NCBI GenBank assembly: GCA_033851845.1
Contig: JAWWOH010000112.1
Span: 62,001 to 126,000 of the forward strand
Length of the DNA: 64,000 nt
Source: RYN-124 sp033851845
GTDB taxonomy: Bacteria; Actinomycetota; Actinomycetes; Mycobacteriales; SCTD01
Reading direction: 5' to 3'
The notes beneath the pieces are model-generated. The model had not been told where the DNA came from and made no database searches. It worked only from the letters and a program-made list of their open reading frames with translations. This document shows positions 7,552-16,594 of this stretch, piece after piece (the stretch's first letter is position 1; each line of letters opens with the position of its first letter). A program made the translations under genes and the position numbers.

Positions 7552-8625
7552 TCAGCCGCCGGGGAGGACGCGAAGGGCGTTGCGCCAGGTGAGATTCGAC
7601 AGCTCGTCGTCGGACCAGCCGCGTGTCCGCAGCTCGTCCAGCAGCGCCGGGTAGCCGGTGACGTCAGTGAGGCCACGGGCGAGCGTCCGGCAGCCGTCGT
7701 AGTCACCGCCGAGGCCGACGGACTGCAGACCAGCGACCTCGCGGACGTGCTCGACGTGGTCAGCCACCTGCTGGATCGTCGCGACCGGTACGACGTCGCC
7801 GAGCGTCGCCTCGAAGACGTCGAGGGCGCTCCAGTCCTCCTCGTCGATGCCGGCGGCTCGGGCCCGCTCCGGAAGCTCGTCGCGCTCCCAGGCGTAGACC
7901 TCCGGGCTGATGAACTGCGCAACGAACGTCACCATGCACAGGCCACCGTTGCCGGAAAGCCGCTGGAGCACCTCGTCGGGAACGTTGCGCACGTGGTCGC
8001 AGATCGCCCGCGCGGACGAGTGGCTGAACATCACCGGCTTCGTCGCGACATCGAGCGCGGCGTGCATCGTCGTCACCGCTACGTGGGAGAGGTCGACGAG
8101 CACGCCGAGCCGCTCCATCTCCGCGACGACCTCGCGGCCGAAGTCGGAGAGACCGCCGCAGCGCGGCTCATCGGTCGCGCTGTCGGCCCACGCGGTGCTC
8201 TGGTTGTGGGTGATGGTCATGTACCGCATGCCCAGCCGAGCGAGCGACCGCAGCACGTCGAGCGAGGACGCGATCGAGTGCCCGCCCTCGGCGCCGATGA
8301 GTGACGCGAGGCGGCCCTGCGCTCGGGCCGCCTCGACCTCAGCTGCCGTCGTACACAACGACATCCGATCAGGATGAAGGCCGACGAAGCCGTGCACCCG
8401 CTGGATCTGCTCAAGAACCTGTACGACGGCATCCGGCTCCGGGATGTCGCCCGGCACCCACACCGACCACCACTGCGCGCCCACGCCCCCCGTGACCAGC
8501 CGGTCGAGGTCGGTGTGTGTGCGCTCCAACCGCTCGATCTCGGTCGAGCTGTCCAGCCCGAGGTGGCGCAGCCGGTAGGGCAGGTCGTTGTGCCCGTCGA
8601 AGACGGGCAGCACGGAGCCGGTCAT
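7552..8625 (-). CDS. Membrane-type dipeptidase (peptidase family M19)
   Basis: A 357-residue zinc dipeptidase of the renal-dipeptidase family, hydrolysing dipeptides including those with D-residues. Metal-site motifs are in order: HND near the start (DGHNDLPY), Glu in IGAEGG, His in DLSHV, His in FSHSSAR, and Asp in GGDYDG. It lacks a signal peptide, so it should be cytoplasmic. ATG 8625 lies 4 nt after the stop of the aldo/keto reductase, so the two are co-transcribed. Together with the serine hydrolases nearby, it may recycle cell-wall or dietary peptides; this link is inferred from context only. Confidence 0.9.
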   Translation of the reverse strand: MTGSVLPVFDGHNDLPYRLRHLGLDSSTEIERLERTHTDLDRLVTGGVGAQWWSVWVPGDIPEPDAVVQVLEQIQRVHGFVGLHPDRMSLCTTAAEVEAARAQGRLASLIGAEGGHSIASSLDVLRSLARLGMRYMTITHNQSTAWADSATDEPRCGGLSDFGREVVAEMERLGVLVDLSHVAVTTMHAALDVATKPVMFSHSSARAICDHVRNVPDEVLQRLSGNGGLCMVTFVAQFISPEVYAWERDELPERARAAGIDEEDWSALDVFEATLGDVVPVATIQQVADHVEHVREVAGLQSVGLGGDYDGCRTLARGLTDVTGYPALLDELRTRGWSDDELSNLTWRNALRVLPGG

Positions 8626-8629
8626 GCCA

Positions 8630-9415
8630 TCAGTCGCTCCCGCCGAGTCCGTCCAGCAGTGCCATGTCGGCGCCGGACAGCTCGAAGTCGAGCTCCGCGT
8701 TGGCCGCGATCCGCTGGTCGTCCTGAGACTTCGGGATGGCCACCACCCGGTGCTGCAGGTGCCAGCGCAGGATGACCTGCGCGGTCGTCCGGCCGAGCCG
8801 GGCAGCGATCTCGGCGATGACCGGGTGGTCGAGCGTCCCGCCCCGCAGTGCGCTGTAGCCCTCGAGCACCACGCCGCGGTCACGGTGCCCGGCGAGGACA
8901 TCGGGGTCGAACAGCAGCGGGCTCCAGCGGATCTGGTTGACCGCCGGCATCGGTCCCTGCGCAGCCAGCTGGTCGAGCTGGGCAACCGAGAAGTTGCTGA
9001 CGCCGATGTCGCGGACGAGGCCGGCGTCGCGGGCCTCGACGAACGACTCCCAGAGTCGCACGTCGTCGCCGGTCGGCCAGTGGATGAGCCACAGGTCGAC
9101 GTACGACGTCTGCAGCTTGCGCAGGCTCTCGTCGAGGGTTCGCCGGGGAGCCCCCGCGTCGTTGCCCGGCAGCTTCGTCGTGACGAACAGCTCGGACCGG
9201 TCGATGCCGCAGTCGGCGAGGGCAGTGCCGATCTCGGCCTCGTTCGCGTACATCGTCGCCGTGTCGATGTGCCGGTAGCCCGTGCGAAGCGCGGCTGCCG
9301 TCGCCCGGACAGCATCGGGACCCTTGATCTGCCAGGTGCCGAACCCCAACAACGGCATGTGGCCGCCACCCGGCAGAGAGGCAGCATCCGAAGGGAACGT
9401 CATCGGCGAGGACAT
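8630..9415 (-). CDS. Aldo/keto reductase
   Basis: A 261-residue NADPH-dependent oxidoreductase of the AKR superfamily. The catalytic tetrad is visible: Asp and Tyr in HIDTATMYANE, Lys in VTTKLPG, His in LIHWP. The cofactor segment IPKSQDDQRI is near the C-terminus. It resembles the 2,5-diketo-gluconate reductase type. ATG 9415 (MSSPMTF) is the first good start in this frame; ATG 9403 is an alternative. It is followed within 4 nt by the M19 dipeptidase gene and preceded by a histidine kinase gene with a hairpin between them. The substrate is unknown. Confidence 0.88.
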   Translation of the reverse strand: MSSPMTFPSDAASLPGGGHMPLLGFGTWQIKGPDAVRATAAALRTGYRHIDTATMYANEAEIGTALADCGIDRSELFVTTKLPGNDAGAPRRTLDESLRKLQTSYVDLWLIHWPTGDDVRLWESFVEARDAGLVRDIGVSNFSVAQLDQLAAQGPMPAVNQIRWSPLLFDPDVLAGHRDRGVVLEGYSALRGGTLDHPVIAEIAARLGRTTAQVILRWHLQHRVVAIPKSQDDQRIAANAELDFELSGADMALLDGLGGSD

Positions 9416-9434
9416 GACGGCATTGTGCCTTCGC

Positions 9435-9457
9435 CCTGCCGGCGCTGCGTCGGCAGG
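9435..9457 (-). terminator. Hairpin after the histidine kinase gene
   Basis: CCTGCCG (9435-9441) and CGGCAGG (9451-9457) form a perfect 7-bp stem with a 9-nt loop just after the kinase stop codon. No T-run follows, so attenuation or mRNA processing is as likely as termination. Confidence 0.4.
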
Positions 9458-9458
9458 C

Positions 9459-10598
9459 TCAGCCGTCGAGATCGGTGCGAGGAGCGGGCGGTACTGGCGT
9501 GGTGGGTGGCGTGGGGAAGCGGCACGTGAAGCGAGTGCCGCCGCCGGACTTGCGCTCGAAGGTGACGTCGCCGCCATTCGCCCTGACGAGGCCGGCCACG
9601 ATGGCCAGGCCGAGGCCGGCACCCGGTTTGACGCCGGCGGTGCCGTCACCCCGCACGAACTTGTCGAACATCCGCGGGACGAGCTCGTCGGGTACGCCGT
9701 CACCCTCGTCGTCCACGTCGATGGCGACCGCCCCCTCCTCGACGCGGCCCCGGACCACAATCGGCGGACGGCCGTACTTCCCCGCGTTGGTGATGAGGTT
9801 GGCGATAGCGCGCTGGAGGTGGGCGCGGTCAATGCGGAGCACCAGGCCAGGGGGCACGTCGAGCTGCGCAGCCACCCCTGCCAGCTCGACCGCTTCACCA
9901 AGGATCTCGGCGAGATCGCCGGACTCAGGTGAGGGCGCCAGGGACCCCGCCTCGATGCTCGAGACATCGATGAGGTCACCGAGCAGAGTCGTCACGAACG
10001 CCGTGTGCCGACGAGCACCGTCGAAGAGCTCCCGCCGCTGACCTTCCTCGAGCTTGTCCCACTTGCGGGCGAGCAGATCCAGGGTCATCGACACCCCGGC
10101 CACCGGCGAGCGGATGTCGTGCGCCGCCATCGCGAGGAAGTCTCGCAAGGATGCGTTCGCCGTCGACAGCTGAGCGAGCGCCGCCTCGGCGTCCTCCTGT
10201 GCCTGCCGACGGCTCGTGACGTCACGGAAGACGGCCAGCACGTAGCGGCGTTCCTCTGTCGGGGTGTCCACAGCAGCCAGCCTCAACTCGACCCAGAACC
10301 GGCTCCCGTCCGCGTGCAGTGCGGGCAGTTCGACCAGCTCGCTGCTGCCGGTCAGGTGCCCGCCGTGCCCGGCGCCGTACCTCGCCAGTCCCTCGAGATG
10401 GGCCTGGCGCAGCTCGGGTGGCACCAGAAGCTCGAGCGCCATCCCCAGCGCGTCGGGTACGGGGTAGCCGAACAGCTGCTCCGCGGCCGGGTTCCAGGCG
10501 ACAACCTGCCCCGACGACACGTCCCCCACCACGACCGCGTCCGGCACCAGGTCGAACAACCGGCCGATCCCGAGCTGGGAGAGCGTAGGTAGTGCCAC
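9459..10598 (-). CDS. PAS-domain sensor histidine kinase
   Basis: A 379-residue two-component sensor kinase without membrane segments. A PAS domain (about residues 10-125, DAVVVGDVSSGQVVAWNPAAE) is followed by a short coiled coil and a HisKA domain with the H-box FLAMAAHDIRSPV. The ATPase domain has the N-box NLITNAGKYG, G1 DDEGDGVP, F-box MFDKF and G2 GAGLGLAI. All catalytic boxes are intact. The start is GTG 10598, preceded by AGGGGGG. No response regulator is adjacent, so it is an orphan kinase. A cytoplasmic PAS suggests sensing of redox, light or a small ligand, but no specific cofactor residue can be assigned. Confidence 0.88.
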   Translation of the reverse strand: MALPTLSQLGIGRLFDLVPDAVVVGDVSSGQVVAWNPAAEQLFGYPVPDALGMALELLVPPELRQAHLEGLARYGAGHGGHLTGSSELVELPALHADGSRFWVELRLAAVDTPTEERRYVLAVFRDVTSRRQAQEDAEAALAQLSTANASLRDFLAMAAHDIRSPVAGVSMTLDLLARKWDKLEEGQRRELFDGARRHTAFVTTLLGDLIDVSSIEAGSLAPSPESGDLAEILGEAVELAGVAAQLDVPPGLVLRIDRAHLQRAIANLITNAGKYGRPPIVVRGRVEEGAVAIDVDDEGDGVPDELVPRMFDKFVRGDGTAGVKPGAGLGLAIVAGLVRANGGDVTFERKSGGGTRFTCRFPTPPTTPVPPAPRTDLDG

Positions 10599-10692
10599 GG
10601 GCCCCCCTGTCGTGTCATGGCCAGGATGGCACCGATGGACCACCGCGACAGGTGAACACGGCATTCCGCTCGCTTGCCGGCCGGGCGACAAG

Positions 10693-12012
10693 TCAGCGGA
10701 GCAGCGCCGCCACGAGGTAGCCGGCCACCAGCAGGAGCCCGGTGACCAGATGTGTCACGACATTGCTCTGCATGACGGGAATCAGCGCGTAGGGCTGCTC
10801 GTAGTTGGCCGCCAGCGGCCGGTAGGTCTGCACGGCCCACCAGGCGCCACCCAGTCCGAGCAGCGTCCACCACGGGCTGATGCCCAGCAGCGGCCCGAGG
10901 GCGATCAGCAGGAAGGCAGCGGCGCAGATCACGGCGTACCCGCGTACGACGGTCGACGCCGACCACCGCACGATCAGCGTGCGCTTGCCCGTGGCCGCGT
11001 CGGCCGGCCGGTCCGGGATCTGGTTGATGTAGAGGATCAGCGCGCACAGCAGCCCCACCGGAACGGAGGCGTAGACCGCGTCCCAGCTGAAGTCCTTCGT
11101 CACGGCGAGGTAGGTACCGGCAGCCATCAGCGGGCCGAAGCCGAGCGCGACGACGGGCTCGCCGAGCCCGTGGTGCACGAACCGGAACGGCCGCGCGGTG
11201 TAGCCGTAGCCCAGTACGAGGCCGACCGCGCCGATCCAGAGCAGATCGGTGCTGCGCGTCAGAGCGAGCAGCAACCCGATCGCACCCGCCACGGCGTACA
11301 GGCCGACGGCGGTGATGACCATCGTGCGGCGCGAGACCAGGCCGTACTGGATGACCCGCGAACCGCCGGAGAACGGCGTCGGGTTGACGTTGGCCTCGTC
11401 GGATCCGCTGTCGGCGTCGGCGACGTCGTTGAAGACGTTGATGGCCAGGTGCGCAGCGACGGCGGCGAGCAGGCACAGCAGCCACCAGCCCCAGGCAAAG
11501 ATCTTGTCGTACGCCGCAACGGCGCCGCCGAGTGCGACTGGGACGATGGTTGCCGTGAGGAACGGCAGCCGGGTCGCCAGGAAGACGGTCCAGAACGCGC
11601 TCAGGTGCGGGCGGGCGCCGGCCTTCTCCAGGTAGTCGCGGCCTCGGCTGACGTTGCGTTCGGCGTACTCGAAGAAGGGTGTCTCCGCCTCGTCCCACCC
11701 GGTCGCGCGGGTCGGGCGGACCCGCAGCACACCGCCCTTGGCCAGCGCTGGTCCCCACAGGTTGACGTAGCGGCGCTCGTCGTAGCCGTAGTTGGGCACC
11801 GGCCGGATGTGGCTGAAGATGACGCCGACGTCGGTGCCCTTCGGCGGCATCGACTTGGTCGGCAACGGACCGAGCACGACCTCGTCATCAGCCGCGTCCG
11901 CATGCGACGTGGCGACCGTCATCGGATAGCCGTCGGCACCGACCCATGACACGACGCCGTGCGGGTAGGTGCGCGACCGCGTCACCGCCTCCTCGACCGC
12001 CAGCGCGCCCAT
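10693..12012 (-). CDS. Fusion of N-terminal split-barrel flavin-type domain with UbiA-type prenyltransferase (MenA-like)
   Basis: A 439-residue protein in two parts. Residues 1-135 look like a pyridoxamine-5'-phosphate-oxidase-type split-barrel domain (PHGVVSWVGADGYPMTVATSHAD, and a YVNLWGPA segment). Residues 140-439 form a UbiA prenyltransferase with about eight membrane helices and two Asp-rich motifs: NVFNDVADADSGSD (192-205) and NQIPDRPADAATGKRTL, the latter typical of MenA (1,4-dihydroxy-2-naphthoate polyprenyltransferase). The start ATG 12012 overlaps the stop of the upstream split-barrel gene by one base, so translation is coupled. The enzyme probably attaches a polyprenyl chain to an aromatic acceptor at the membrane. 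Whether it makes menaquinone or another prenylated product is not shown. Confidence 0.8.
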   Translation of the reverse strand: MGALAVEEAVTRSRTYPHGVVSWVGADGYPMTVATSHADAADDEVVLGPLPTKSMPPKGTDVGVIFSHIRPVPNYGYDERRYVNLWGPALAKGGVLRVRPTRATGWDEAETPFFEYAERNVSRGRDYLEKAGARPHLSAFWTVFLATRLPFLTATIVPVALGGAVAAYDKIFAWGWWLLCLLAAVAAHLAINVFNDVADADSGSDEANVNPTPFSGGSRVIQYGLVSRRTMVITAVGLYAVAGAIGLLLALTRSTDLLWIGAVGLVLGYGYTARPFRFVHHGLGEPVVALGFGPLMAAGTYLAVTKDFSWDAVYASVPVGLLCALILYINQIPDRPADAATGKRTLIVRWSASTVVRGYAVICAAAFLLIALGPLLGISPWWTLLGLGGAWWAVQTYRPLAANYEQPYALIPVMQSNVVTHLVTGLLLVAGYLVAALLR

Positions 12013-12509
12013 CAGGACACCGCCAGGACGCGCGGGGTGCTGACCTCGGGCGCCTGCGACGTGTCGCCGTCCCGCCAGAGGAAGACCTTCTTCGGCTCGA
12101 TCGCGATCGTGTGCCGCTCGAAGAACAGCGGAATGCCGAACCGCCTCTTGATGAAGAAGTCGATCGCCGGCTCCTTCGCCCGCCACAGCGGAAGCAGCGC
12201 CTCCCACGAGGTGTGCGGGTCCTCCTCGGTCAGCACGCGCGCATCGCCCTGGATGACGGCGCGGTGGAACGGGACGCCCTGCATCGCCACCGGGTCGCTC
12301 AACGACACCGACACCTTCGGGTTGTCGGCGATGTGCTCGAGCTTGCGCGAGAAGAGCACCGCCGAGGTGAACAGCACCCGGCTGCCGTCCCAGAACGGGA
12401 TCAGCGGGTAGCTGACCGGCCGGCCGTCCTCCGCGACGACGGTCAGCTCGGCGACGAGCGCGACGCGCAGCAGCTCTTCGACCTCGGGTGGCAGCTCGAT
12501 GTGGTCCAT
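12012..12509 (-). CDS. Pyridoxamine 5'-phosphate oxidase-like split-barrel protein
   Basis: A 165-residue protein of the FMN/F420-binding split-barrel family. The pattern AELTVVAEDGRPVSYPLIPFWDGSRVLFTS, followed by RKLEHIADNPKVSVSL and HRAVIQGDARVL, is characteristic. No catalytic residue can be assigned with certainty; members are flavin- or F420-dependent reductases, or carriers of cofactors. The stop and the ATG of the split-barrel/UbiA fusion overlap (TGATG), so the two proteins should be made together and may form a complex. No clear Shine-Dalgarno sequence precedes ATG 12509. Confidence 0.8.
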   Translation of the reverse strand: MDHIELPPEVEELLRVALVAELTVVAEDGRPVSYPLIPFWDGSRVLFTSAVLFSRKLEHIADNPKVSVSLSDPVAMQGVPFHRAVIQGDARVLTEEDPHTSWEALLPLWRAKEPAIDFFIKRRFGIPLFFERHTIAIEPKKVFLWRDGDTSQAPEVSTPRVLAVS

Positions 12510-12553
12510 ACCGGTGATCTTGCCGGACTCGTCCGATCAGCCGTCAGGCAGCC

Positions 12554-13849
12554 CTACCAGGCGAGCTCCCGCCGCAGGGTCATCCCGCCGTACCGGCAGG
12601 TGTCGCCTGTGAAGACCAGCTGCTCACCGGGGTTGCCGTAGCCGCTGGTGCGCGTGATCGTCCACGCCCGGTCGCCCGCGGGTTCCAGCTCGGTCCGTCG
12701 CTCGAGCGGGTCGGGCAGCTCGGGGTCGAGGACGAGCAGCCGCCCACCCAGCCGCACGACGTCGGACGTGCCCCACAGGCCGGAGTAGCGGCCGGTCACG
12801 CTCGCGGCGCTGCCGTCGTCGGTGCCGCACCCCTGTGCGTGGTCGACGATCGCGAGCATCGTCAGCGTCAGCTCTTGCGCCGGCGCGTCGATCGCGTTGG
12901 TGAGTACGACGGCGACGACCCGGTCGGCCGCGAGAAACCGGGTCGAGGTGATGAAGCCCGGATAGGCACCGCCGTGACCGTGTACCTGCCGCTCCCCCAC
13001 GGTCGTGTGGCTCAGGCCGAGGCAGTAGTCCTGGTCGCCGTTCTCACCGGGCCAGGTCACCCGCCGCATCGCCCGGCGCGAATCGTCGCCGAGCAGCGCG
13101 CTCTCGCCGTCCGACAGCGCCGTCGCGAACGCGCACAGGTCGGCGGCCGTCGAGGTGTAGCCGGTGGCGGGGGCGAGTGCCGCGGCACTGGGCACTGGCA
13201 GCGCCCGACGCTCCGCGCCGCCACGGCGGGCGCTGTAGCCGACAGCGCAGCCGCGGCCGGTGGTGTCGGTCGTCGTCGAGGTGAGACCGAGGACGTCGAT
13301 CAGCTCGCGGCGCGCGACCGCCTCGTAGGACTCGCCGCAGGCAGCCTCGACGACCTGGCCGGCCAGGCCGAAGCCGATGTTGGAGTACTTGAACCGCTCG
13401 TGCCGACCCAGCACGGGTTGGCTGAGCCCGCCGAGCGCGGTCGCCGCCGGGAACTCCCCCGTCAGCTGCCAGAAGTCCGACGCCGTGCTGTCGCGCGTCA
13501 CCCCGGAGCTGTGGCTGAGCAGCTCGCCGATCTGCACGCCATGCAACGTCGCAGCCAGGTCCGGCAGCCAACGGCCCACTGGGTCGTCCAGTCGCAGCCG
13601 GCCCTGCTCGACGAGCCGCAGCACCAGCGCGGTCGTGAACGTCTTCGAGTGCGACGCGATCGGAAAAGCGGTGTCGGCCGACATCGGCGTACCAGCCTCG
13701 ACGTCGGCAAGGCCGTAGCCGCGATGCAGCACCAGGCGGCCGTCGACGGCGAGCGCGCCGACCAGCCCGGGGATGCGCAGCGTCCGTTGCCGGTAGTCGA
13801 GCCAGTGTTCGAGGTAGCGCGCGGCGTCAGCGACCAGCTCGGCATCCAT
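12554..13849 (-). CDS. Serine hydrolase, beta-lactamase-like family
   Basis: A 431-residue SxxK serine hydrolase. The motifs are S66-H-S-K69, YSN in RFKYSNIGFG, and HGHGG near the C-terminal third. It has no signal peptide. It is only distantly related to the pair at 4673-7441, so this is not a recent duplication. ATG 13849 begins 20 nt after the stop of the ABC ATPase and is probably in the same transcript. A TTG at 13858 is an alternative start. The substrate is unknown; the genetic link to an ABC exporter could mean it modifies the exported compound or a cell-wall component, which is inference. Confidence 0.83.
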   Translation of the reverse strand: MDAELVADAARYLEHWLDYRQRTLRIPGLVGALAVDGRLVLHRGYGLADVEAGTPMSADTAFPIASHSKTFTTALVLRLVEQGRLRLDDPVGRWLPDLAATLHGVQIGELLSHSSGVTRDSTASDFWQLTGEFPAATALGGLSQPVLGRHERFKYSNIGFGLAGQVVEAACGESYEAVARRELIDVLGLTSTTTDTTGRGCAVGYSARRGGAERRALPVPSAAALAPATGYTSTAADLCAFATALSDGESALLGDDSRRAMRRVTWPGENGDQDYCLGLSHTTVGERQVHGHGGAYPGFITSTRFLAADRVVAVVLTNAIDAPAQELTLTMLAIVDHAQGCGTDDGSAASVTGRYSGLWGTSDVVRLGGRLLVLDPELPDPLERRTELEPAGDRAWTITRTSGYGNPGEQLVFTGDTCRYGGMTLRRELAW

Positions 13850-13869
13850 GGCGCGCAACCTACGAGCAG

Positions 13870-14583
13870 CTACGACACCGTGTCGCTCTGCACCTGCCCG
13901 TTGCGGAGCTTGATGCGCCGACGGGCCCGACCGGCGACCTCCTCGTCATGCGTCACGAGGACGACCGTCACCCCGGAGTCGGCGCAGAGCCCGGCCAGCA
14001 GGCCGATGACGTCACCTGCGGTGGCGGAGTCGAGGTTGCCGGTCGGCTCGTCGGCGAGGACGACGCGTGGCTCGTTGGCGAGGGCACGGGCGATCGCGAC
14101 GCGCTGCTGCTCTCCGCCCGAGAGCCGGGTCGGCAGGTGCTCGCTGCGATCGGCGAGCCCCACCTGCTCGAGCAGCAGCGCGACCCGCGCCATCCGGTCG
14201 CCGCGCGTCCGCTTCAGCGGCAGCATCGCTATCTCGACGTTCTCCGCGGCGGTCAGCGTCGGGATGAGGTTGAACTGCTGGAAGACGAAGCCGATCGCGT
14301 CTCGGCGCAACCGGGTGAGCGTCCTGTCGTTCGCCTGTGCGAGTTGCTGACCGTCGAACGCGATCTGGCCCGCGGTCGGTGTGTCGAGCGCTCCGAGCAG
14401 CTGCAGCAGGGTGCTCTTGCCCGAGCCGCTCGGTCCCTCGACCGCGAGCAGCTCGCCGCGGTCGATCGTGAGGTCGATGCCGACGAGCGCGTGCACCGTG
14501 CTCCCGCCTCGTTGGTAGCGGCGCTCGACGCCCTCGAGCCGGTAGAGCTCGGTGTACGCCGGATCGGTTGCGGGGACGCTCAT
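13870..14583 (-). CDS. ABC transporter ATP-binding protein (MacB/LolD type)
   Basis: A 237-residue ATPase. Walker A is GPSGSGKST, the Q-loop is FVFQQFNL, the signature is LSGGEQQR, Walker B is VVLADEPTGNLD and the H-loop is VTHDEE. The sequence around DEPTGNLD and FQQFNLIPTLTAAEN is typical of the MacB/LolD/FtsE class, which works with FtsX-fold permeases on lipoproteins, peptides or lipids at the outer face of the membrane. ATG 14583 overlaps the permease stop by 4 nt, so the two are translationally coupled. The substrate is unknown. Confidence 0.92.
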   Translation of the reverse strand: MSVPATDPAYTELYRLEGVERRYQRGGSTVHALVGIDLTIDRGELLAVEGPSGSGKSTLLQLLGALDTPTAGQIAFDGQQLAQANDRTLTRLRRDAIGFVFQQFNLIPTLTAAENVEIAMLPLKRTRGDRMARVALLLEQVGLADRSEHLPTRLSGGEQQRVAIARALANEPRVVLADEPTGNLDSATAGDVIGLLAGLCADSGVTVVLVTHDEEVAGRARRRIKLRNGQVQSDTVS

Positions 14584-16382
14584 CCGAGGTCCCGCAGCGC
14601 AACGGAGGGCGCCAGCCTGGCGGCTCGCCAGCCACCGAGCGTCCCGGCGATGAGACCGCCCACCAGGGCGCAGCCCATGCCCAGCGCGATCGTCCCGAGC
14701 GAGATCGGCGCCGACAGCCGTACCGCCGTCGAGACGCTCGCCGGCGCGGCCTGGTTGAACAACGCACCCACGGAGGATGCAGACGCCACTCCGGTGGTGG
14801 TCGCCGACAGGGTCGGCGAGAACGCATGCGCCGCCGCCGCGACCAGGTAGCCGAGCCCGACGCCGATGACACCGCCGAGCAGCCCGATACCGAGGGTCTC
14901 GGACACGATCTGGCCGACGACCCGCCGCCGCGACCAGCCGAGCGCCCGCAGTGTCCCGATCTCGCGGACCCGCTTCGCCACCGAGGACAGCGTCAGCAGG
15001 ATCGCGATGACGAACGCCGCGATCAGCACGATCAGCGCCAGCACGCCGCCCAGCCGGGATGCCACCTGCTGGGCGTTGTGAAGGCTCCCCGTGACGTTGT
15101 CCGCCAGGCTCTTCGTGGTGACGACCTGCGCACCCGGCAGCAGCCGCTTGATGTCGGCAGCCACCCTGTCGACCTGCGATGCGCTGCTCGCCCGGACCAG
15201 GACCGCGTTGACGCGACCGGTCTTGCTCGCGACTTTCTGCAACGTCGAGAGCGGGAAGTAGACGTCGGCGGTGTTGCCGGTGAGCGTCGGGTTGACCAGG
15301 CCCACGACGCGGTACGAAGTGCCGTTGATGGGAAGCGTCGCGCCGACCGCGATCGACTTCTTCGAGGCGTACGCCGTGTTCACGAGGACCTCGGACGCCG
15401 GCGTACCGGAGAACCACGATCCGGACGTGACCTGTGCGCGCGTGACCAGACCCGCGTCGGGCGATGCCGGGTCGACACCCGCGACCGTGTAGCTCGAGCT
15501 CGTCGTGTCCGTCGTCGGCGGGTTGACGATCTGCGTGATCGTCCGCAGCGGGGTGACGACCTGCGCGTTGTACTCCTGGAACCGGGCCGGCAGGCACTTC
15601 TCGAACCGACCGCCCCCGAACCCGCCGAGACCACCGCGACCGCCTCCGGCACCGGGGCTCGGCCGCGGCTGCGGGCTGGCGTTGTTCCCGTCGTCGCCGA
15701 ACCCGCCACTGGCCTGGATGCAGCTGCGCACCGCAGCCTGCTCCGCCTCCGTGAGAGCAGCCGGCCGCACAGTCGACGTCAGCGTCTCACCGCCGGTCTT
15801 CACGCTGGCGACGATGTTGGGCACGGTGCCGGTCTGGTGCTGAGCGAGCAGCGAGAGCCCGCCGACGGCGGAGGTGACACCGGAGACCGACGCGACCTGG
15901 CTCACTGCCGTGTCGGGGAAGGTCAGCAGCGTGCCAGGCAGGAAGAAGTCCCGGGTGAACGTCGTACCCGGCTTGCCGAGCTTGGCGAGATCGGTCACGA
16001 CCGAGCTGTTCTCGTGGAGCAGCGCCGTCGTGTCCGCGTCGTTGAGCGAAGCGAGCGGGTTCCCGGCGCCGCCACCGGGTGGGCCGCCCGGACCGCCGCC
16101 GAAGAACCCCCCGCCGCCGCCCGCCCGGCCAGTCTGCGGTGCGGGAGTCGGGCTCGGTGACGCGCTCGTCGGCGACGTGACCCCGACGGTTCGCGTGACC
16201 AGGATGTCGGTTCCCACGGACGTCAGCGGGGAGAGGACCTTGGCCTGCGCCCGGTCCAACCCGGCCGAGACGCCCACGATCCCCATGACGAGGCTGACGC
16301 CGGCCGCCAGGCCCAGTGCGGTGAGCACGGTCCGCGCCCTGCGCCGGCGCAGCTCGTTGGTCACGTAGCGCAGGTACGGCAT
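14580..16382 (-). CDS. ABC transporter permease, MacB/FtsX fold
   Basis: A 600-residue permease. One membrane helix near residues 18-42 (TVLTALGLAAGVSLVMGIVG) is followed by a large extracytoplasmic MacB-like domain, then three membrane helices in the last 170 residues (LALIVLIAAFVIAILLT; GIGLLGGVIGVGLGYLVAAA; LGTIALGMGCALVGGLIAG). The linker RVREIGTLRALGWSRRRVV is the FtsX hallmark. Two low-complexity insertions occur in the extracytoplasmic domain: a Gly/Pro/Phe-rich stretch at about residues 85-108 and a second Gly-rich loop (PSPGAGGGRGGLGGFGGGR). It is coupled to the ATPase gene by a 4-nt overlap. Probably a mechanotransmitter or exporter rather than an importer. Confidence 0.88.
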   Translation of the reverse strand: MPYLRYVTNELRRRRARTVLTALGLAAGVSLVMGIVGVSAGLDRAQAKVLSPLTSVGTDILVTRTVGVTSPTSASPSPTPAPQTGRAGGGGGFFGGGPGGPPGGGAGNPLASLNDADTTALLHENSSVVTDLAKLGKPGTTFTRDFFLPGTLLTFPDTAVSQVASVSGVTSAVGGLSLLAQHQTGTVPNIVASVKTGGETLTSTVRPAALTEAEQAAVRSCIQASGGFGDDGNNASPQPRPSPGAGGGRGGLGGFGGGRFEKCLPARFQEYNAQVVTPLRTITQIVNPPTTDTTSSSYTVAGVDPASPDAGLVTRAQVTSGSWFSGTPASEVLVNTAYASKKSIAVGATLPINGTSYRVVGLVNPTLTGNTADVYFPLSTLQKVASKTGRVNAVLVRASSASQVDRVAADIKRLLPGAQVVTTKSLADNVTGSLHNAQQVASRLGGVLALIVLIAAFVIAILLTLSSVAKRVREIGTLRALGWSRRRVVGQIVSETLGIGLLGGVIGVGLGYLVAAAAHAFSPTLSATTTGVASASSVGALFNQAAPASVSTAVRLSAPISLGTIALGMGCALVGGLIAGTLGGWRAARLAPSVALRDLG

Positions 16383-16515
16383 GCGCGCTGCTCCTCAGTC
16401 GGCCGACGGTCCGCCCAGCATGCTGCGTCGAACCCGGCAATTCCCTGCCTCGAACCTGGCAAGCGGCTGTGAGCTGCGCTGGGGCCGCAGTCCACTCCTG
16501 TCCGCGATGTCCCGA

Positions 16516-16543
16516 TTTGGTAGTCCCGTCGGGGGATGCCAAA
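16516..16543 (+). promoter_or_regulatory. Hairpin upstream of the GGDEF-EAL gene
   Basis: TTTGG (16516-16520) and CCAAA (16539-16543) bracket an inner GTCCC-GTC-GGGGG stem in a 28-nt imperfect hairpin, 51 nt before the start codon. It might terminate upstream transcription or regulate the leader. It does not match the c-di-GMP riboswitch cores I know. Confidence 0.25.
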
Positions 16544-16594
16544 ACAGGTGATCCATGTCTGGGGCGAGCCGATGCTGCTGCCGATATCTGGATC

